From NCBI GenBank assembly GCA_013350335.1, contig CM023538.1, positions 50,171,195 through 50,235,194 on the forward strand: a stretch of DNA of 64,000 nucleotides, given 5' to 3'. The DNA is from Chimonanthus salicifolius. Taxonomy: Eukaryota; Streptophyta; Magnoliopsida; Laurales; Calycanthaceae. The first letter of the stretch is position 1; every line of letters starts with the position of its first letter. The notes below the pieces were generated by a model that saw only the letters and a list, made by a program, of their open reading frames with translations, was not told the DNA's origin and did not search any database. Both the position numbers and the translations under genes were made by a program. Shown here in pieces: positions 11,575-23,503 of the stretch.

Positions 11575-12953
11575 CAGGTAACTACTTCATTCGTAATGGG
11601 AACTGGTATCTCCCAACTGCTACTTCGAATGCTTTGATGGATATCTAGGAAATGATTAGAAAAATTAAGTTGCCGGTGATGGACACTGACATTAATGAGG
11701 TTGTGTGGAATGTTGATACCAATAGTGTATTCTCCATTGCCTCTTTTATTAATACCTCCTATTCCCAATGGCCTGATCCTGACTGGGTTAATTTCATTTG
11801 GTTCAAGGGGAACATTTACAAACACTCTGTTTTGTGCTGGTTCCTGTTCAACAATGGTTTGAAGACAACTGACTTGCTAAATCACCTGGGAATTAGTTGC
11901 AACCATATATGTGCTCTCTGTTCTTTGGATCTTGGATCTAATGCTCATCTTCTTAGATGCAGGTCTATTGCTGGTATCTGGAGGCTTATATCACTAAAAT
12001 TCAACTGCTCCTATCACAAATGGTGGGATCCTTAGCCAGATTAAGCAACTCATCTTAACTAGAGTTGATCCTCTTCAAACTCTTGCTTCAAAACTCAGTC
12101 TCTCTGCTTTGATTTGGTATGCTTGGAAAAAAAGAAACCAGAGAATTTTCAGCAACACTATCAGATCGCATATACAAATTGCTCAAGAGCAGGACCGGCC
12201 TAACCATAAGGCAAGTTAGAACAGCACCTTAGGCATCGTCTAAAAAATGCCCACTCGACATTAAGTTCCGAAAACCCTAGAAAAAAAAATTCCCGAGTTA
12301 AGAATCTCTATTCCATCTTTGATCTCAATGTTCTCTCTCGTATGGCTTGCTGAGTTGCTCCTCTTTAAGTTAAAATTGAAAATAAAAATACTTGTGTCAT
12401 ATGTTATTATTGTTTTTAAATTATTCTATTTTTTTATTTTACCCTTACACAATCATTTACATTATAAGGGTTTTTAATTTATTGTATATTATGATGCATC
12501 TCAAAAAGTAAGAAAAGTAGATTTTAGATAAATTCTTTTTATTATATATAATTAAAATTTTAATTAAATATTATTTATAATAATATGTTAAATACTACGA
12601 AGATCTCATTTAGATTTTTTAATTTAACCTTAACTTGTGTCTAGCAATTCCTGCTCAAGAGATTGCATCTGTTGTTTGGGATCTTCCACCTCACAAACAT
12701 GTACCACCAAAACCGCTAGACCATACATACCACTAGCACTAATTTCTCTAACACCTTGTTGATTGACTTCTCCTGCATCAACAACAGACGGTGCATTGGG
12801 ATATGGACATCTTTTATCTCTTCTTGTTTTCTTTTATTTTCTTTTTTGGATTATGGCCCAATTTGTTTCTTTTTCGCTTTTCATTTGTAATTTTTTGGCA
12901 TCCATCCCTTTCTTGAATGAATCAAATAGCAATCATTCAATTTTTTTTTAAAT
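11575..12953 (+). mobile_element. L1-type LINE 3' fragment (zinc-binding RT tail)
   Basis: Plus-strand frames read IRNGNWYLP, NEVVWNVDTNSVFSI, WVNFIWF, LCWFLFNNGLKTTDLL, then CALCSLDLGSNAHLLRC. This is the zf-RVT domain that follows the reverse transcriptase in plant L1 ORF2, with the C-x2-C and H-x3-C pattern. It continues SALIWYAWKKRNQRIF, again standard. Stops lie at about 11647 and 12033. The 3' part is split by the hAT-type insertion at 12190-12653 and resumes ATTGCATCTGTTG after 12661. The reverse transcriptase itself is absent (5' truncation), and no clear poly(A) end was found. Confidence 0.8.
12190..12653. mobile_element. Non-autonomous hAT-type element (464 bp)
   Basis: It is bounded by an exact 8-bp duplication CTCAAGAG (12182-12189 and 12654-12661), the length typical of hAT elements. 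The left end reads CAGGACCGGCC and the right end, reverse-complemented, CAGGAATTGCT, so inverted ends begin CAGGA, as in many plant hAT elements. No transposase is encoded. Removing element and one duplication rejoins the LINE reading frame, which confirms the boundaries. Confidence 0.85.
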
Positions 12954-14300
12954 GAATATGTGAAAATAATTACAATTCAAGAATAAAATAAAAAAATGAA
13001 TAATAAATGAAACCAATGAATAAGATAAAAAATGAATAATAAATGAAACCAATGAATTGATATAATAAAAACAATTAAAAATAAATAATGAGATATATTA
13101 CAATGAATACCAAATGAAAGAATGAATCTTTAAAAGGTGTATTTGTTTAGGTGTACACGTATAGGATGTGTCTATCTTCTAAACTGTTTGAGTGCGTCGA
13201 AATTGCGTATACTGGGTATGTCAAGTCCATCTTGAAAGAATAAGATGAGAAATAATGATTAGTATCAAATTATGAATTGAGTTAATTAAATCGAAAATAT
13301 CAATGCTTAATAAGTTAAATTAGTGAAATGGAAGGACAAATGCTAAGGTGGATTAGATCTTAATGGGTGAGGAAATGCTTATATGAGGCCGAGAGTGACA
13401 TGTGATTGTCGGGGCACTGCAGGAATTCCGATGATTTGGAACATTCCTTTGAATAAAGTACAATGATAAGTTCATAACAATTAAAGAATAGATAATTGAA
13501 GTAGTAAAATAAAAAAAGGAAATCGTTACAATCACTCACAAAATTGGACTCAGGAGAGGAGAAACTGCTAGCAATAGAGGGAGGTCCACCACTTAGCAAC
13601 GATGTAAGAGCGGATACAAGTATCGACGAGTCAACACTTACACATGTTTAGTTCCGGTAAAGATAAAATATTGAATACATTAACTTTTAAAATGAAATAA
13701 ATAATAAATGCAATTAAAATGTGTAATAAATGTAACAATTACCTTTTATATTATGGAGCATCAATATCGAGGCTCACCACAATCATCCTCGCCATAAACT
13801 CAGAACAAATAGTTCCAGTTTCATAAACGAGCGAGGTCAAGACCATTGTTCCTACGATATGGGTCCACTACACCGAACACATTCCATTACAACTGTTTCT
13901 CTACTGTCATGTGTGGTGCACTAAGTTTTGATCCACTTGATGGTTGACCCGCATATGGTATACCCGTTCAACTGTATGACTTACCGGACTACATATGTGG
14001 ATAATGAGTGGTCGATCCGCCCAATGAGTAACCTCCCCCACAGGTTTTCCCTTAATTCAACATGTCGAAATGTTGGGGATATCGCAATTGAGAACCCTGA
14101 AGAAAGAAGGAACCCAAACGTCTGTGTAGACTCGTCACTGATGGGCATGGATCATAAACTGTCAGATAGGGAGACCAAGTCCACCAATCAATACAACACC
14201 GTCCCAATAGTACAACAATCTATATGTTGCCCTTGCAGCACCATGTGCAGGCATATCTGCACCTCCATAAGGAGGTGTAAGTATTGGACTTGCCTGACTA
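12954..14300. other. No confident gene; short A-rich tandem repeat
   Basis: A 31-bp block (aaaaaatgaataataaatga and following) is duplicated at about 12990-13057. The rest is AT-rich to 13750 and then more balanced. Minus-strand frames near 13930-14300 may continue the low-complexity tail described at 14303-14575, but they contain stops. Confidence 0.4.
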
Positions 14301-14302
14301 TC

Positions 14303-14575
14303 CTACACATGTGTCTCCCCCAGTACAAACCCGGGTGGAACATGAGCATTGTTATGCTCCCCCGCATTGGACCCTGTTAAACCCCAATGTCTAAATCCAC
14401 CCTGCTCACCACTATCACCACTGCTATCGTCGACTGTGTCACTCGTGGAAGTATCAGAATGAACATCCACATATCTACTACGGAATGGTGATTGACAACT
14501 CGGTATGAGGGAGCTTTCTCCTTCTTTGTCCTTGAAAGTTCCCATTTTCAATGTGCTAGAACATCATATTGACCC
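14303..14575 (-). pseudogene. Possible hAT transposase C-terminal tail
   Basis: An 82-codon minus frame holds an acidic/serine stretch DTSTSDTVDDSSGDSGEQGG followed by FRHWGLTG. Plant hAT proteins often end in such Asp/Ser/Gly tails after the dimerisation domain. A hAT dimerisation relic lies on the same strand at 19200-19745, with stacked LTR insertions between them, so the two could be one gene split by insertion. This is inference; no catalytic motif is visible here. Confidence 0.3.
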
Positions 14576-15519
14576 TAGAGAGAGGAACAGGGGGGGGACG
14601 TCAATCCCGGTTTTATTGGTCTTTACAAATTTCTTGATTATTTAAGATGTAGCGGAACATTTATCAAGAGATTTGTTTAGTGTGATAAATTCTCTAAGTG
14701 ATCTTACTAAAATTTTGACCCTTTACATAATGCTTGATTATCAATGTTTGTGCGCAATGTGTATAATGAGATAATCAATATTCAAAGTTATGTGTGTTAA
14801 GAAAAATACTTAAATGGTAAATACAAACACACAAATCAAACATCATAAGACCATTTTAAAGTGGTTCGGTTAGTCAACCTACATCCACTGTTAGGACTTG
14901 CTCAACCTTGAATTATCCCCAAAATCCACTAAGTGAGGACTTACACCCTCACAATTAGAGTAGGAATTCAACATCACTCAATCGACTGAGAATTTCACCC
15001 ACCATTGTCGAATAGGAATTACACCTATTCATTTGGCCGGGAGTTCCACCCACCTCTGTGCCGGAGAAATCGCTCCAGAATTTTAAATAGTGGTTCCGGG
15101 GTACCTCCTCTTAATCCATTTTCGGAATAAAGGTTTTAAAAGAAAATTAAAACCAAAAAACACTTGTCTTTGAAGCTCTCTCTTCTGATGTGTGCTTATT
15201 TGAGATCCCACCCATGTAAGTCGACGCTCTGCCCCTCAGCCGTCGTTTAACAATCACAGTCCAAGGTGACAAGGAAACTGGTTCTACCAAAGGTTTTCTA
15301 GTTTATGGTTCTCTCCTTCTCACTTTCAAACTCAATCCTCAGATTGGTTGTTTATGAGTTTTCATCATCATTCCTCTCTCTCTCAAAACTCAATCTATTT
15401 GATTGGTTGTATTTGATTCACCTAGTGCAAGCATGAGAGTGTAACGACCCGATCCAAATACAGGGCTTAGAGCTTGACTCAATGTGATATTGTCCGCTCT
15501 GGGCCTCGCACACAGTTCG

Positions 15520-17964
15520 TGTCACGCCCCGACTCGAAGGGTGGGCCCGGAACGGGACTGATTTTTTTTTTTTTTGAAACTAAACTAACTCAAGCATTTT
15601 AACTGGGCCGGATCAACAGTTGGGTCCAAAGGTCACACATGATCCCAACATGTGGACTCAAACATATACCATAAGTCTACCCAACAAATAGCCATAAAAA
15701 TAACACATTGAATGATCACATAATTCCAACACTGAATTATTATTTAAACACCATCAGAGTAACTACAGAAGCATAGTAGTCTTAGTACATAACATTGAAA
15801 CGAACTAAGTACCACACCCGGTACTTTACAAAAACAAGAGGTTCTAAAAACCAGAAAGCAAAGATAATGGTATTTCCCTCAATGGGAATCCCGAAACACC
15901 ACCGCAGCTTATCTACCCTAAGCTTGAAATAGAGGGTTCTCTTCCTCGGGTTCATCTCCTAAAAGGTGAGTGGGGTGAGCTAACTATCCCAGTGAAGGAA
16001 ATATAACAGTACAGTTAAGTAAACAACAGATTAGCACAATAATCAACAGTTGCAATAATTTCTCATGTTTGATAACAAATAAGCATAATATCATCATTAG
16101 TCCCATAATTCATCATTTCTTCTCCAATACTGCTGTCATCCACCGCAACCTCTAGATACTATCCTGACACCAATAGTATTAAGTCCCAACACGGTCAAAA
16201 TACATCATTGCAAGTACATCTCCGGTATGCACCTCAAACTGGTACTGACACACCTTGCTAGTCACTGTCGACCCACCTGGTCCAGTAGACGTAACCGACA
16301 CCTAAGCTCGGCGATGGTTCAATAGTAAAAGGTACGTGGAAGCAGTATCACATCTCATATGATCAATATCATAATATTCACCATCATCATAAACATTCTT
16401 ACCATAGTGCATCATGTCTAGGCACATGAGTGGGTTCCTCAAATCTGAAACCACTCATTACTCAAGATCCATCTCAATAACAAAACCTGTTTACATCTAC
16501 TGCAAAGTCAAGTTCTCTCACCGTATATGTGTGGTTTCACGGTCTCTGTTCAAACAAATAAATAAGTGCACAATCAATATACATAGCATCAAATACATAC
16601 ACACAAGTAGTATTTCAAAATCCCACGTTTTTCCAAAAATATCCAAGGTATATGGAATTGAGTCTCATACTTGGTTTCTAACCATTTTTAAATTACAATA
16701 ATCCACAAGATAGTAAATAGAAAGGGTGCTCAGTCCAAAACTCATATTGTCTTCTGGGCATTGACCAGATTGACTTATTAAGTTAGGTCTAGATTCTCAA
16801 GTCACTTCTCGATTGTCTTCTGGATAGGACCAGATCTAACATTTTGAGTAAGGCCTCGAGGTCACTCAGTGCCCGACAAATATAGCGTAGGCCTGAAAGT
16901 GAGATCACTCAGTGCCCGACCAATAGAGTCGGCTTGGAAGTGAATACAATAGTATATACACTATAGTAATAAGAGAAGATGGTTAGTACATTTTTAATTA
17001 GCAAGGGGAGTACTAACATCACATGCAATCACTAACAATCAAATAAAATTAGACACTTCAAAAGCTGTGTCCCTCGGAACATGCCTCGGAACCAGGTACT
17101 GTGGTTTCAGATAATCCGAACCACACCTAAACTAGTCACTGACCTCGGATCTTGGGAGTTCAAACCAGCAGATAGAGGCTGAATTTATAGAGGTTTGGCC
17201 GGAAGAAGGGGCCGTCAAGCCACTGCACGCAGGTGCGGCTTACGTCCGCTACAGTACCCATAAGTTTGGGTTGGTTGCAGATCAGCCCTTTAGGATTTTC
17301 AATTTTGCAAATAAGTCCCCCAATTTGATAAAACTCGATTTTTAACTAAATATAAGATTTTGAAAACTTAAAAAACTTAATCCAACCTTACAGATAAGTT
17401 GGGTTTTTAAAACTTTAGTCACCGTAAAAATTTTGAGATTTAAAACTCACTAAAAATCATTGATTTAAATAAAAACTATATTTTAACACTATTTACTTAA
17501 TTAAACAAATGTTAAATAAAACAATTTAGAAACCTCATTTTGGGTTTTGAAAGAATAACTAGACCATTCTTAAAATGGTCTAACACAAAATACTTGTTTC
17601 CAAAATTATCTCATCTCCAAAATCATTTAAAATAATTATTACTCCCTTTCGGGGTTTTGACGGGCGGGTTTAAATACTATTTTCTGAAAATAAAATTATT
17701 TAAAATTAGAAATACAAATCCTTTATTAAGGAGAGTAATATCATCCAATAATATTCACATAACAACAAAATTTATAAAGTAATAACAAGAAGCGGTAAAT
17801 TACCAAATTGCCCCTCCAGTTGGACGAGCTGAATCACTGAGCTTTCAAGCTTGGATTGGGCCACACCTGTGCCTTTCTCAAAGCCTTAACTGTAATCTTT
17901 GAGATTAACCGGTCAAAAAAGATTATTAAGTTAAAACACGTCTAAACTGGGTCAGGATATTACA
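15520..17964 (-). mobile_element. Giant solo LTR A (2445 bp), gypsy-like
   Basis: TG...CA termini: it starts TGTCACGCCCCGACTC and ends GGGTCAGGATATTACA. An exact 5-bp target duplication GTTCG flanks it (15515-15519 and 17965-17969). No coding capacity. The reverse complement of its right end aligns with the start of LTR B at 35092 (both read ttgaccggttaatc then agattacagt), so A and B are one family in opposite orientation. Long LTRs with TGTAACRCCC ends are typical of large Ty3/gypsy elements; the exact lineage is not determined. One LTR with matching duplications indicates LTR-LTR recombination that removed the internal part. Confidence 0.85.
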
Positions 17965-18029
17965 GTTCGAACCCGCACGTTTTTGTTCTTGGGCCCAGGC
18001 CCAAAAGTACTCACACAAAAGTACACATG

Positions 18030-18120
18030 GGTGGCTTCATATAACCCCTCACCCTCCTCTCTTCCAAACCAATGTGGGAAGGCTTCATATAACCCCTCAC
18101 CCTCCTCTCTTCCAAACCGA
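18030..18120. repeat. 52-bp tandem duplication inside LTR E
   Basis: The block from ggcttcatataacccctcac to ccaatgtgggaa is repeated as ggcttcatataacccctcac to ccgatgtggga with little divergence, so the duplication is younger than the insertion or reflects a source variant. Confidence 0.75.
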
Positions 18121-18164
18121 TGTGGGACTCTTCCCACATCAGTTTGGGCAAGGTGTGAGGGTAT

Positions 18165-18168
<4 letters not shown>

Positions 18169-18195
<27 letters not shown>
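18169..18195. repeat. (GA)n microsatellite
   Basis: Uninterrupted GA repeat directly at the right edge of LTR E. It probably grew from the GAGAG target duplication. Confidence 0.8.
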
Positions 18196-18198
<3 letters not shown>

Positions 18199-18329
18199 TC
18201 CTTCTATTGGCCATTGTTTAAGTTCATTAGGGTCCAACTGATCAGTCCGAAGGATACCAACTGGTTGCATAAATGTTGATTTATATAGCGAAGACAACCA
18301 GTGGTAGTAACAGGAATGTACTGACAGAT

Positions 18330-18850
18330 TGGTCGCACTGAGGGGCCGGTGACTAGAAATGTTACTGTTACAATTCCTACCATTGTGCATTAAGTGCACT
18401 CCCAATGGTAATATTCTTTCCCAGTCGACATGTCGTTGTCGTCGATGGGTCAACACTTATGGTACCGAGGGGTTGTCCATACGAGAGGCTCGTTCTAGTG
18501 TAAAACTTGCTTGACAATAGTTTCAACTTAGAAACCTGTTACCCAGTACGACTTGTCGCCCATTACCGAGGGGTCGGTCCTGGCTACTCTCGATAGGTCT
18601 TGAACTACTGATATATCTGTTTTCTCGAGAGCCTACCTGACTTCTAAGTCTAAAACTCATAAATCTTGATCAAGGAGTCGTTTTCCATGAGGGGTCGTTT
18701 TAGCCTTTCACCGAGGGATCAGTGCATATGAGACTCTCAATCAGAGGCATACCCAGAATGACAGTTCAATGTTCCAGAACCTATGTCATTCGGGCCTACC
18801 AGTCTTTGACCACGATAGATCGATTCTGACTGCACCGAGGGTCGGTCAGA
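18330..18850. repeat. Array of ACCGAGGGGTCGGT-type hairpins
   Basis: Five or six variants occur: 18337-18350 (ACTGAGGGGCCGGT), 18464 (ACCGAGGGGTTGT), 18565-18578 (ACCGAGGGGTCGGT), about 18687, 18710-18723, and 18834-18846 (ACCGAGGGTCGGT). The arms CCGA and TCGG pair around a G-rich loop. Spacing is about 100-130 bp. Confidence 0.6.
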
Positions 18851-19199
18851 TAAGACTGGTCGAGCTGACAGTGAACATAATTCATATTTCCAAGTTTGCT
18901 TTCATTTCACTGTCAAGCTTTCTCACTAGGCTTTTTATTATTTAATCATTGGTTCTTCTAAGCCTAGGGATAGTCCTCTCTAGGGTGTGGGTACCACCTA
19001 AGGTCATCTATGGCCAATATACATGTTTTGTGATTCCATAACGATGAACTTTTAATCCGGTTGAGCATGATTTTTACTCTTGATCATCTTGGGTCTTCAA
19101 GTTTTCTACAAGTGTTTCTTTCCAAGTCATAGAATTGACAAACATAGGGTCTTGGCCAAGCTGAGACACTAACAAACCTCCTCATCTCTGTTGTCTCTT

Positions 19200-19745
19200 C
19201 TCCTCTATCCGTACTAGATGGCCGTTCACTAACTAAATGATGGTGTGAGACCATCCAGCTACTGCTCCCCTGCCAGTCAAGTCACCCACCTTCCGTCGTG
19301 GGGCGAAGTCCACTGGCTGAATGGTGACGGGCGGACTCTACTGCTGCATCGTAGTCACTATTATATGCCACTTCTATCTCAATATTATGATAAAGTAGTT
19401 CTATATCGAGATTATGGAGGATCGGCTGCTCGCACTCTTCAATCCATTCTAACAATGGATCATTGTATGTGAAGAGGCAAAAAAATCCCCATTACCTCTG
19501 AATTGAAGCTCCAGGTACCTCTTGTTGATTGCGTACTTTTAGGAGTTGATTTTAGTGAAGGTATACAATGTCGTTAAACTTTTGGGAGGGCAAACTATTA
19601 TGCAGCTTACTGTGAACATATTTAAACATAAAACTTGCTCACAATTGGATGCACTAGATGTTTGACTGAGCAGGCATAACATACTTTCTTGATTAAGTGC
19701 ACTAGATCCAAAGCGAATCAACCATTGAGGTGCAACCATCTTGGC
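19200..19745 (-). pseudogene. hAT transposase, dimerisation-domain relic
   Basis: The minus-strand frame at 19539-19739 reads APQWLIRFGSSALNQ then LSQTSSASNCEQ, which is the C-terminal hAT dimerisation block (consensus W-x3-GSS-P-L then LSQ-SSAS-CER). Further downstream, NDPLLEWIEECEQPIL resembles the usual post-dimerisation tail. hAT transposases excise and insert DNA elements with 8-bp duplications. Frames are broken by stops, and the catalytic core is not present nearby. The LTR-like insertion begins at 19174, just after it. Confidence 0.65.
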
Positions 19746-21350
19746 AGTCTCAGATAATCTAACATTCTACGACAATTTTGAAAATAAATTTCAAAATAAA
19801 TTTGAATAGCTTTTCACGTTTCTAACATATATTTCTTTTCTTATTATTGCCTCCAATGCTTTGATACTCCATTGAAATGTCTGCGTTTTTATACCAAAAT
19901 TTTGAAAAAAAAAATGGTTTTTTCATTTTTTTTCAACTATTTTCATACTTTTAGCTAATCATAAAAAATAGAGTTCATATAAATGGTTAATGAGATATTG
20001 TAAATAAAATACATATCACCAATGTAACGAATGCATATCTATATACTTAGGATCCTTTTTTCATTTCCATCATAAGGACAATTAAACAATCGGGGGTTTA
20101 ATTATATTCCATGCATGCAATTTTAATGTGTTCTCTATACTCTAAACCCTGGGTTTTATGCAGTTTCTCACATGTAAATTTAATTTTTTTTTAATGTGTG
20201 GAAGTCACTGTATAAAAGGCTAACCAATGATTGAGAAGGCTTTCTTTACAAGTATTTTATTTAAATTTTTAACATTATATTTTCATTACATCATATTTTT
20301 TATAGAATTGATTGATGCACGGGAGCTTTTACTAAGATGATGTAAAATATAACTTCTTCTTTTTATTATTAATTTAAAGTTTTAAACATCAAACGATCAA
20401 TTAAAAAAAAAATCATTTTTACATAGCCCAATGGCCAGTGTCTTTTAACAATGGTGCCCAAATTAATTCTATATATTTTTTTTATAATTAAAACTTATAT
20501 TTAAATTAAAAATGTTTTTTACTTTCATCTTTTCTTTATAAGCACATTTAAGATATTGAAATTGGAATTGTTTTCTTCACGACCATCAGTGTATGGTGCG
20601 ATCCATGAGTCCATCACCGTGGTGACGAACAAGTGAACGGTTGGATCACTATCCTATTGATCCAATCGGATCTCGCCAGCAAAATGACATATATATGTTT
20701 ATCCATTGTTTTTTTTTTAAATATGGTGCATCAAGTAGCAAGAAAGATTGATCCACATCCACTCTTCACTCCCACAATTGAATGAGGGTAAAATCAGTTT
20801 TAACATCTATTTATGTTCAAATAAATTTTAGATTCAAGATTTTAAATCAGATCAATAATAGAAACTTTAAGAAATTCAACCCTCAATTCTCTCAATTGCT
20901 CTTAAGAAAAGAAATGACATTAATTTAATTAAAATAATTTTGACCGAGTCAAAATTTATCAAAAAATTAAGTATTTAATTAAAAGCAAAATGAATGTGAA
21001 ATTGTATTCTGAGTGCAAAAATTTATGCAATTAATTGAGAATGACAATTAAATACAAATTTAAAAAAATTAAACACTAATTAAATGCATGTATGAACTGA
21101 AATTCAACACTAATTTGATTCAATAAATATTAACTTTCTAAGAACTTAGTTGCATAATTATAATTTAATTAATAATGAAAAAATTGTAAGGTATATCAAC
21201 ATATTAAAAAAAATTAAACTCAAATACTTAAATTAACGTCAATTTTAAAATACACATCTAAATTAAATTCAAAGAATTTAAATTGGACTCATCTATCTAA
21301 AGAGACTCAAAACAAATTTAAAGCTCAAATAAATTGAAGCGAACTGATCC
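19746..21350. other. AT-rich intergenic sequence upstream of bL12m
   Basis: No coding signal or terminal repeats recognised. It is very AT-rich at 19780-20560 and 20800-21340, with a less AT-rich patch at about 20580-20690. Confidence 0.5.
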
Positions 21351-21360
21351 TCTATAAACT
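21351..21360 (+). promoter_or_regulatory. Candidate TATA box for bL12m
   Basis: TCTATAAACT lies about 350 bp upstream of the ATG and just before the compositional shift to the pyrimidine-rich presumed 5' UTR (21480-21620). In such AT-rich DNA this is suggestive only. Confidence 0.25.
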
Positions 21361-21702
21361 TATTCTCAAATAAAAAAGAAAATTAAAAAATTAAAAGGAA
21401 AATAAAAAAAAATCTCAAATTGATAACGGAATTCAAGTCCGACTCGGTCTTGACTCGTCCTCGCTTTGTGTTTTCGTTCCGCAGATCCCTTTTTTTTTTT
21501 TCACTCGCTCCTTGCCTTCCCGTTTTCGCATCGATTTTTCTTCCTTTTCTCCTTTCTTTCTCTGCTGAAGCAGAACCTTGCTTCATTCCCTCCTTACTCC
21601 TCTCTCGCTCCCGTTCTTCTATCTTTGTCTTCCTCTGGAGAATAGCTAGGACAGCAGCGCCGTTCTGGCACGAATCCATCCTCTCCATCGCCAATCTCCC
21701 AA

Positions 21703-22362
21703 ATGAGCTTCTTTTCTAGACTCCGGCCCCATTTCTCAAATGGGCTTTTATCAAAACCACTTTGCATCCTTCCAATACCCTTAAAATCCATGAACCTGAA
21801 CTGGGTTTTCTCCAATTCCACTCTCGCAGCAAAAGAACCAGAAGCCCAAGAAGAAGAAGAGGAACTGGAAATGATCGATCAGCGAAAGCTCCCTGCCGAT
21901 TACGACCCCTCCAGTTTTGATCCCACTGAGCACCGTAGCCCTCCAACCCCCCGTGTCTTCCGCCTTATCGACGACATAGCCAACCTCACCCTTGTCGAAT
22001 GCGCCGAGTTGTCGGGCATTCTGATGAAGAAGATGAGCATGAAGGAGCCTCCCATAATCGGCGTGATGAAACCTGGTGCCAGCGCTGCAGGGATAGCGGC
22101 AGCTGGGAAGACTCACGCTGCCGCTAAGGAGGAGAAGAAGCCGGAGAAGACTGTGTTTGAGTTGAGATTGGATGCATATGATGCAGCATCGAAGATCAAG
22201 ATCATTAAGGAGGTGAGGAGCTTTACGGAATTGGGGCTCAAGGAGGCAAAGGATTTGGTGGAGAAGACACCTGCTGTGATCAAGAAAGGAGTCTCTAAGG
22301 AGGAGGGAGAGAAGATCGTTGAGAAGATGAAGGCTCTTGGTGCAAAAGTCGTTATGGAATGA
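21703..22362 (+). CDS. Mitochondrial-type ribosomal protein bL12 (L7/L12)
   Basis: A 219-residue intact single-exon frame from ATG to TGA. bL12 forms the flexible stalk of the large ribosomal subunit and recruits translation factors. Residues 148-219 are the L7/L12 C-terminal domain: [20 protein letters not shown], then [20 protein letters not shown] and a [19 protein letters not shown] end, with the conserved [10 protein letters not shown] helix. Residues about 65-120 ([20 protein letters not shown]) are the N-terminal dimerisation/L10-binding part. Residues 1-45 are rich in Arg, Ser and Leu, few acidic, compatible with a mitochondrial presequence. An Ala/Gly/Lys-rich hinge lies between. The [16 protein letters not shown] version matches plant mitochondrial rather than chloroplast L12 as I know them. 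It is nuclear-encoded and its neighbours are unrelated transposons. It is the one fully intact host gene here. Confidence 0.93.
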   Translation: MSFFSRLRPHFSNGLLSKPLCILPIPLKSMNLNWVFSNSTLAAKEPEAQEEEEELEMIDQRKLPADYDPSSFDPTEHRSPPTPRVFRLIDDIANLTLVECAELSGILMKKMSMKEPPIIGVMKPGASAAGIAAAGKTHAAAKEEKKPEKTVFELRLDAYDAASKIKIIKEVRSFTELGLKEAKDLVEKTPAVIKKGVSKEEGEKIVEKMKALGAKVVME

Positions 22363-23503
22363 ACCGAAGAGGAGGTTTCCTGGTGTCAGGTTTTCCCCTC
22401 CTTTTCTGTATGTTTTGATTTGGCAATATTGGAACAAAATTAGTTCTGAACTCTTACCCAATTTAGGATTTTTTGTTTATTTTATTACATGCATTAGATT
22501 TCAATAGATTAACAATTCATCGTAATGGAAAAAAAGGGCTTTTTCTTTTTATTTCATTTTTTGAGTTTTACTTTGTTAATTTCTTCCCTTTTGAACTGAG
22601 GATGAAAATGATGAAATGAGAATGTGATAATTATGGAAACTAAATATTGCTGTTGAAAGAAATGATTGTCTGGTAATTTTTAAAAGAAGAAGAAGAAATG
22701 ATTGTCTGATCATTACAACTGAATCAAAATTCATGTTGGGGGATATGTATCTAGAGGCATGCTGTGGGAGGTTGTGAGAATGAAGCTGTCAAACCAGAGC
22801 ACTGGATGAGTTACTGGTGTATGTCTGTTATAATTCAATTGTGAATCTAAGGCATGCAGGATTTAGTATTCTATGAAATTGAATTGCCAACCTCTCTCTC
22901 AGGAAAAAAAAAATAGTAATAATTAATAATAATAATAATAACAATAACAACAGCAATAACAATAACGACAAAGCCCAACTCCCTATCCGTTTTGATTCTG
23001 CTTCAATGTCTAACCATTGGGATTTGGGAATTTACAGGGTTTGAGGGCAGCAACTGATAGGGAAGCTTCAATGTTCTTGTAAAAGGGTTTCAGATCATTA
23101 CAAGTGTTGGAAAATTTATGAATATGATTGAGTTTAAAATACTATGGAAGTCATGATCTTTGAAGTTCTGACAAAAGTTGCATGCTTTTATAATCAGGAC
23201 ATATTTACTTAGTGTTGTTCTAGTGGAACTAACGTGTTTCCACTTTCCATTGGAAATGCCAGTTTCCTACTTTCTACCCTGTTAGCAATGCCTCTGTGGT
23301 ATTCTACTTACTGTACCTGAACTTTGTCAACGTATTTTAAAATATATGAGTTCCTTGCACGTATTATGGTTGGTTGAGCACTCTTTTTCTCTGCTTCAGA
23401 GTAATGATTGTCACTGATTTTTGCGGGTAACCTTAATTTTTCTTATTAAAACAAGAAAGTTACAACATGAATATTTTAGTTGGAGTCTTTAATGATGAGT
23501 CTC
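22363..23503. other. 3' flank of bL12m; no further gene
   Basis: It contains the presumed 3' UTR, an (AAT)n/(AAC)n microsatellite at about 22916-22970, and no coding signal. No clear poly(A) signal could be singled out among many AT-rich candidates. Confidence 0.5.

Larger units (their letters stand above)
15440..18168 (-). mobile_element. Solo LTR of a TRIM-type element (E), split by LTR A
   Basis: On the minus strand it starts TGTGATACCCT (18168) and ends CGGGTCGTTACA (15440). The flanks are GAGAG on both sides (15435-15439 and 18169-18173), although the right copy merges into a (GA)n run. Without the nested 2445-bp LTR it is about 280 bp. It shares a framework with the TRIM at 52369-53003: TGTGATACCC start, agtcccacatc, cgtgcgggt, gcggacaatat, and a GTTACA-type end. 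It has an internal 52-bp tandem duplication at about 18030-18120. Confidence 0.8.
14791..19174 (-). repeat. Long LTR-like sequence hosting two nested LTRs (boundaries approximate)
   Basis: The right end reads, on the minus strand, TGTTAGTGTCTCAGC at 19174 downwards, directly after the purine-rich gagatgaggaggtt. That is the arrangement of a polypurine tract and a 3' LTR start. The left part holds gtggttcggttagtcaacctac (14857-14879), a stretch I associate with plant copia LTRs. The left boundary (TG at 14791) is a guess, and no target duplication was found. Without the nested E/A insertions it would be about 1.65 kb. Its right half carries a CCGAGGGGTCGG palindrome array. Confidence 0.4.

Noticed and set aside
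17952..18198. Opposing 71-codon ORFs
   Set aside because: They arise from the 52-bp tandem duplication and (GA)n in solo LTR E.
21781..22461. 226-codon minus-strand ORF
   Set aside because: Exact antisense of the bL12m gene; the plus strand has the family match.
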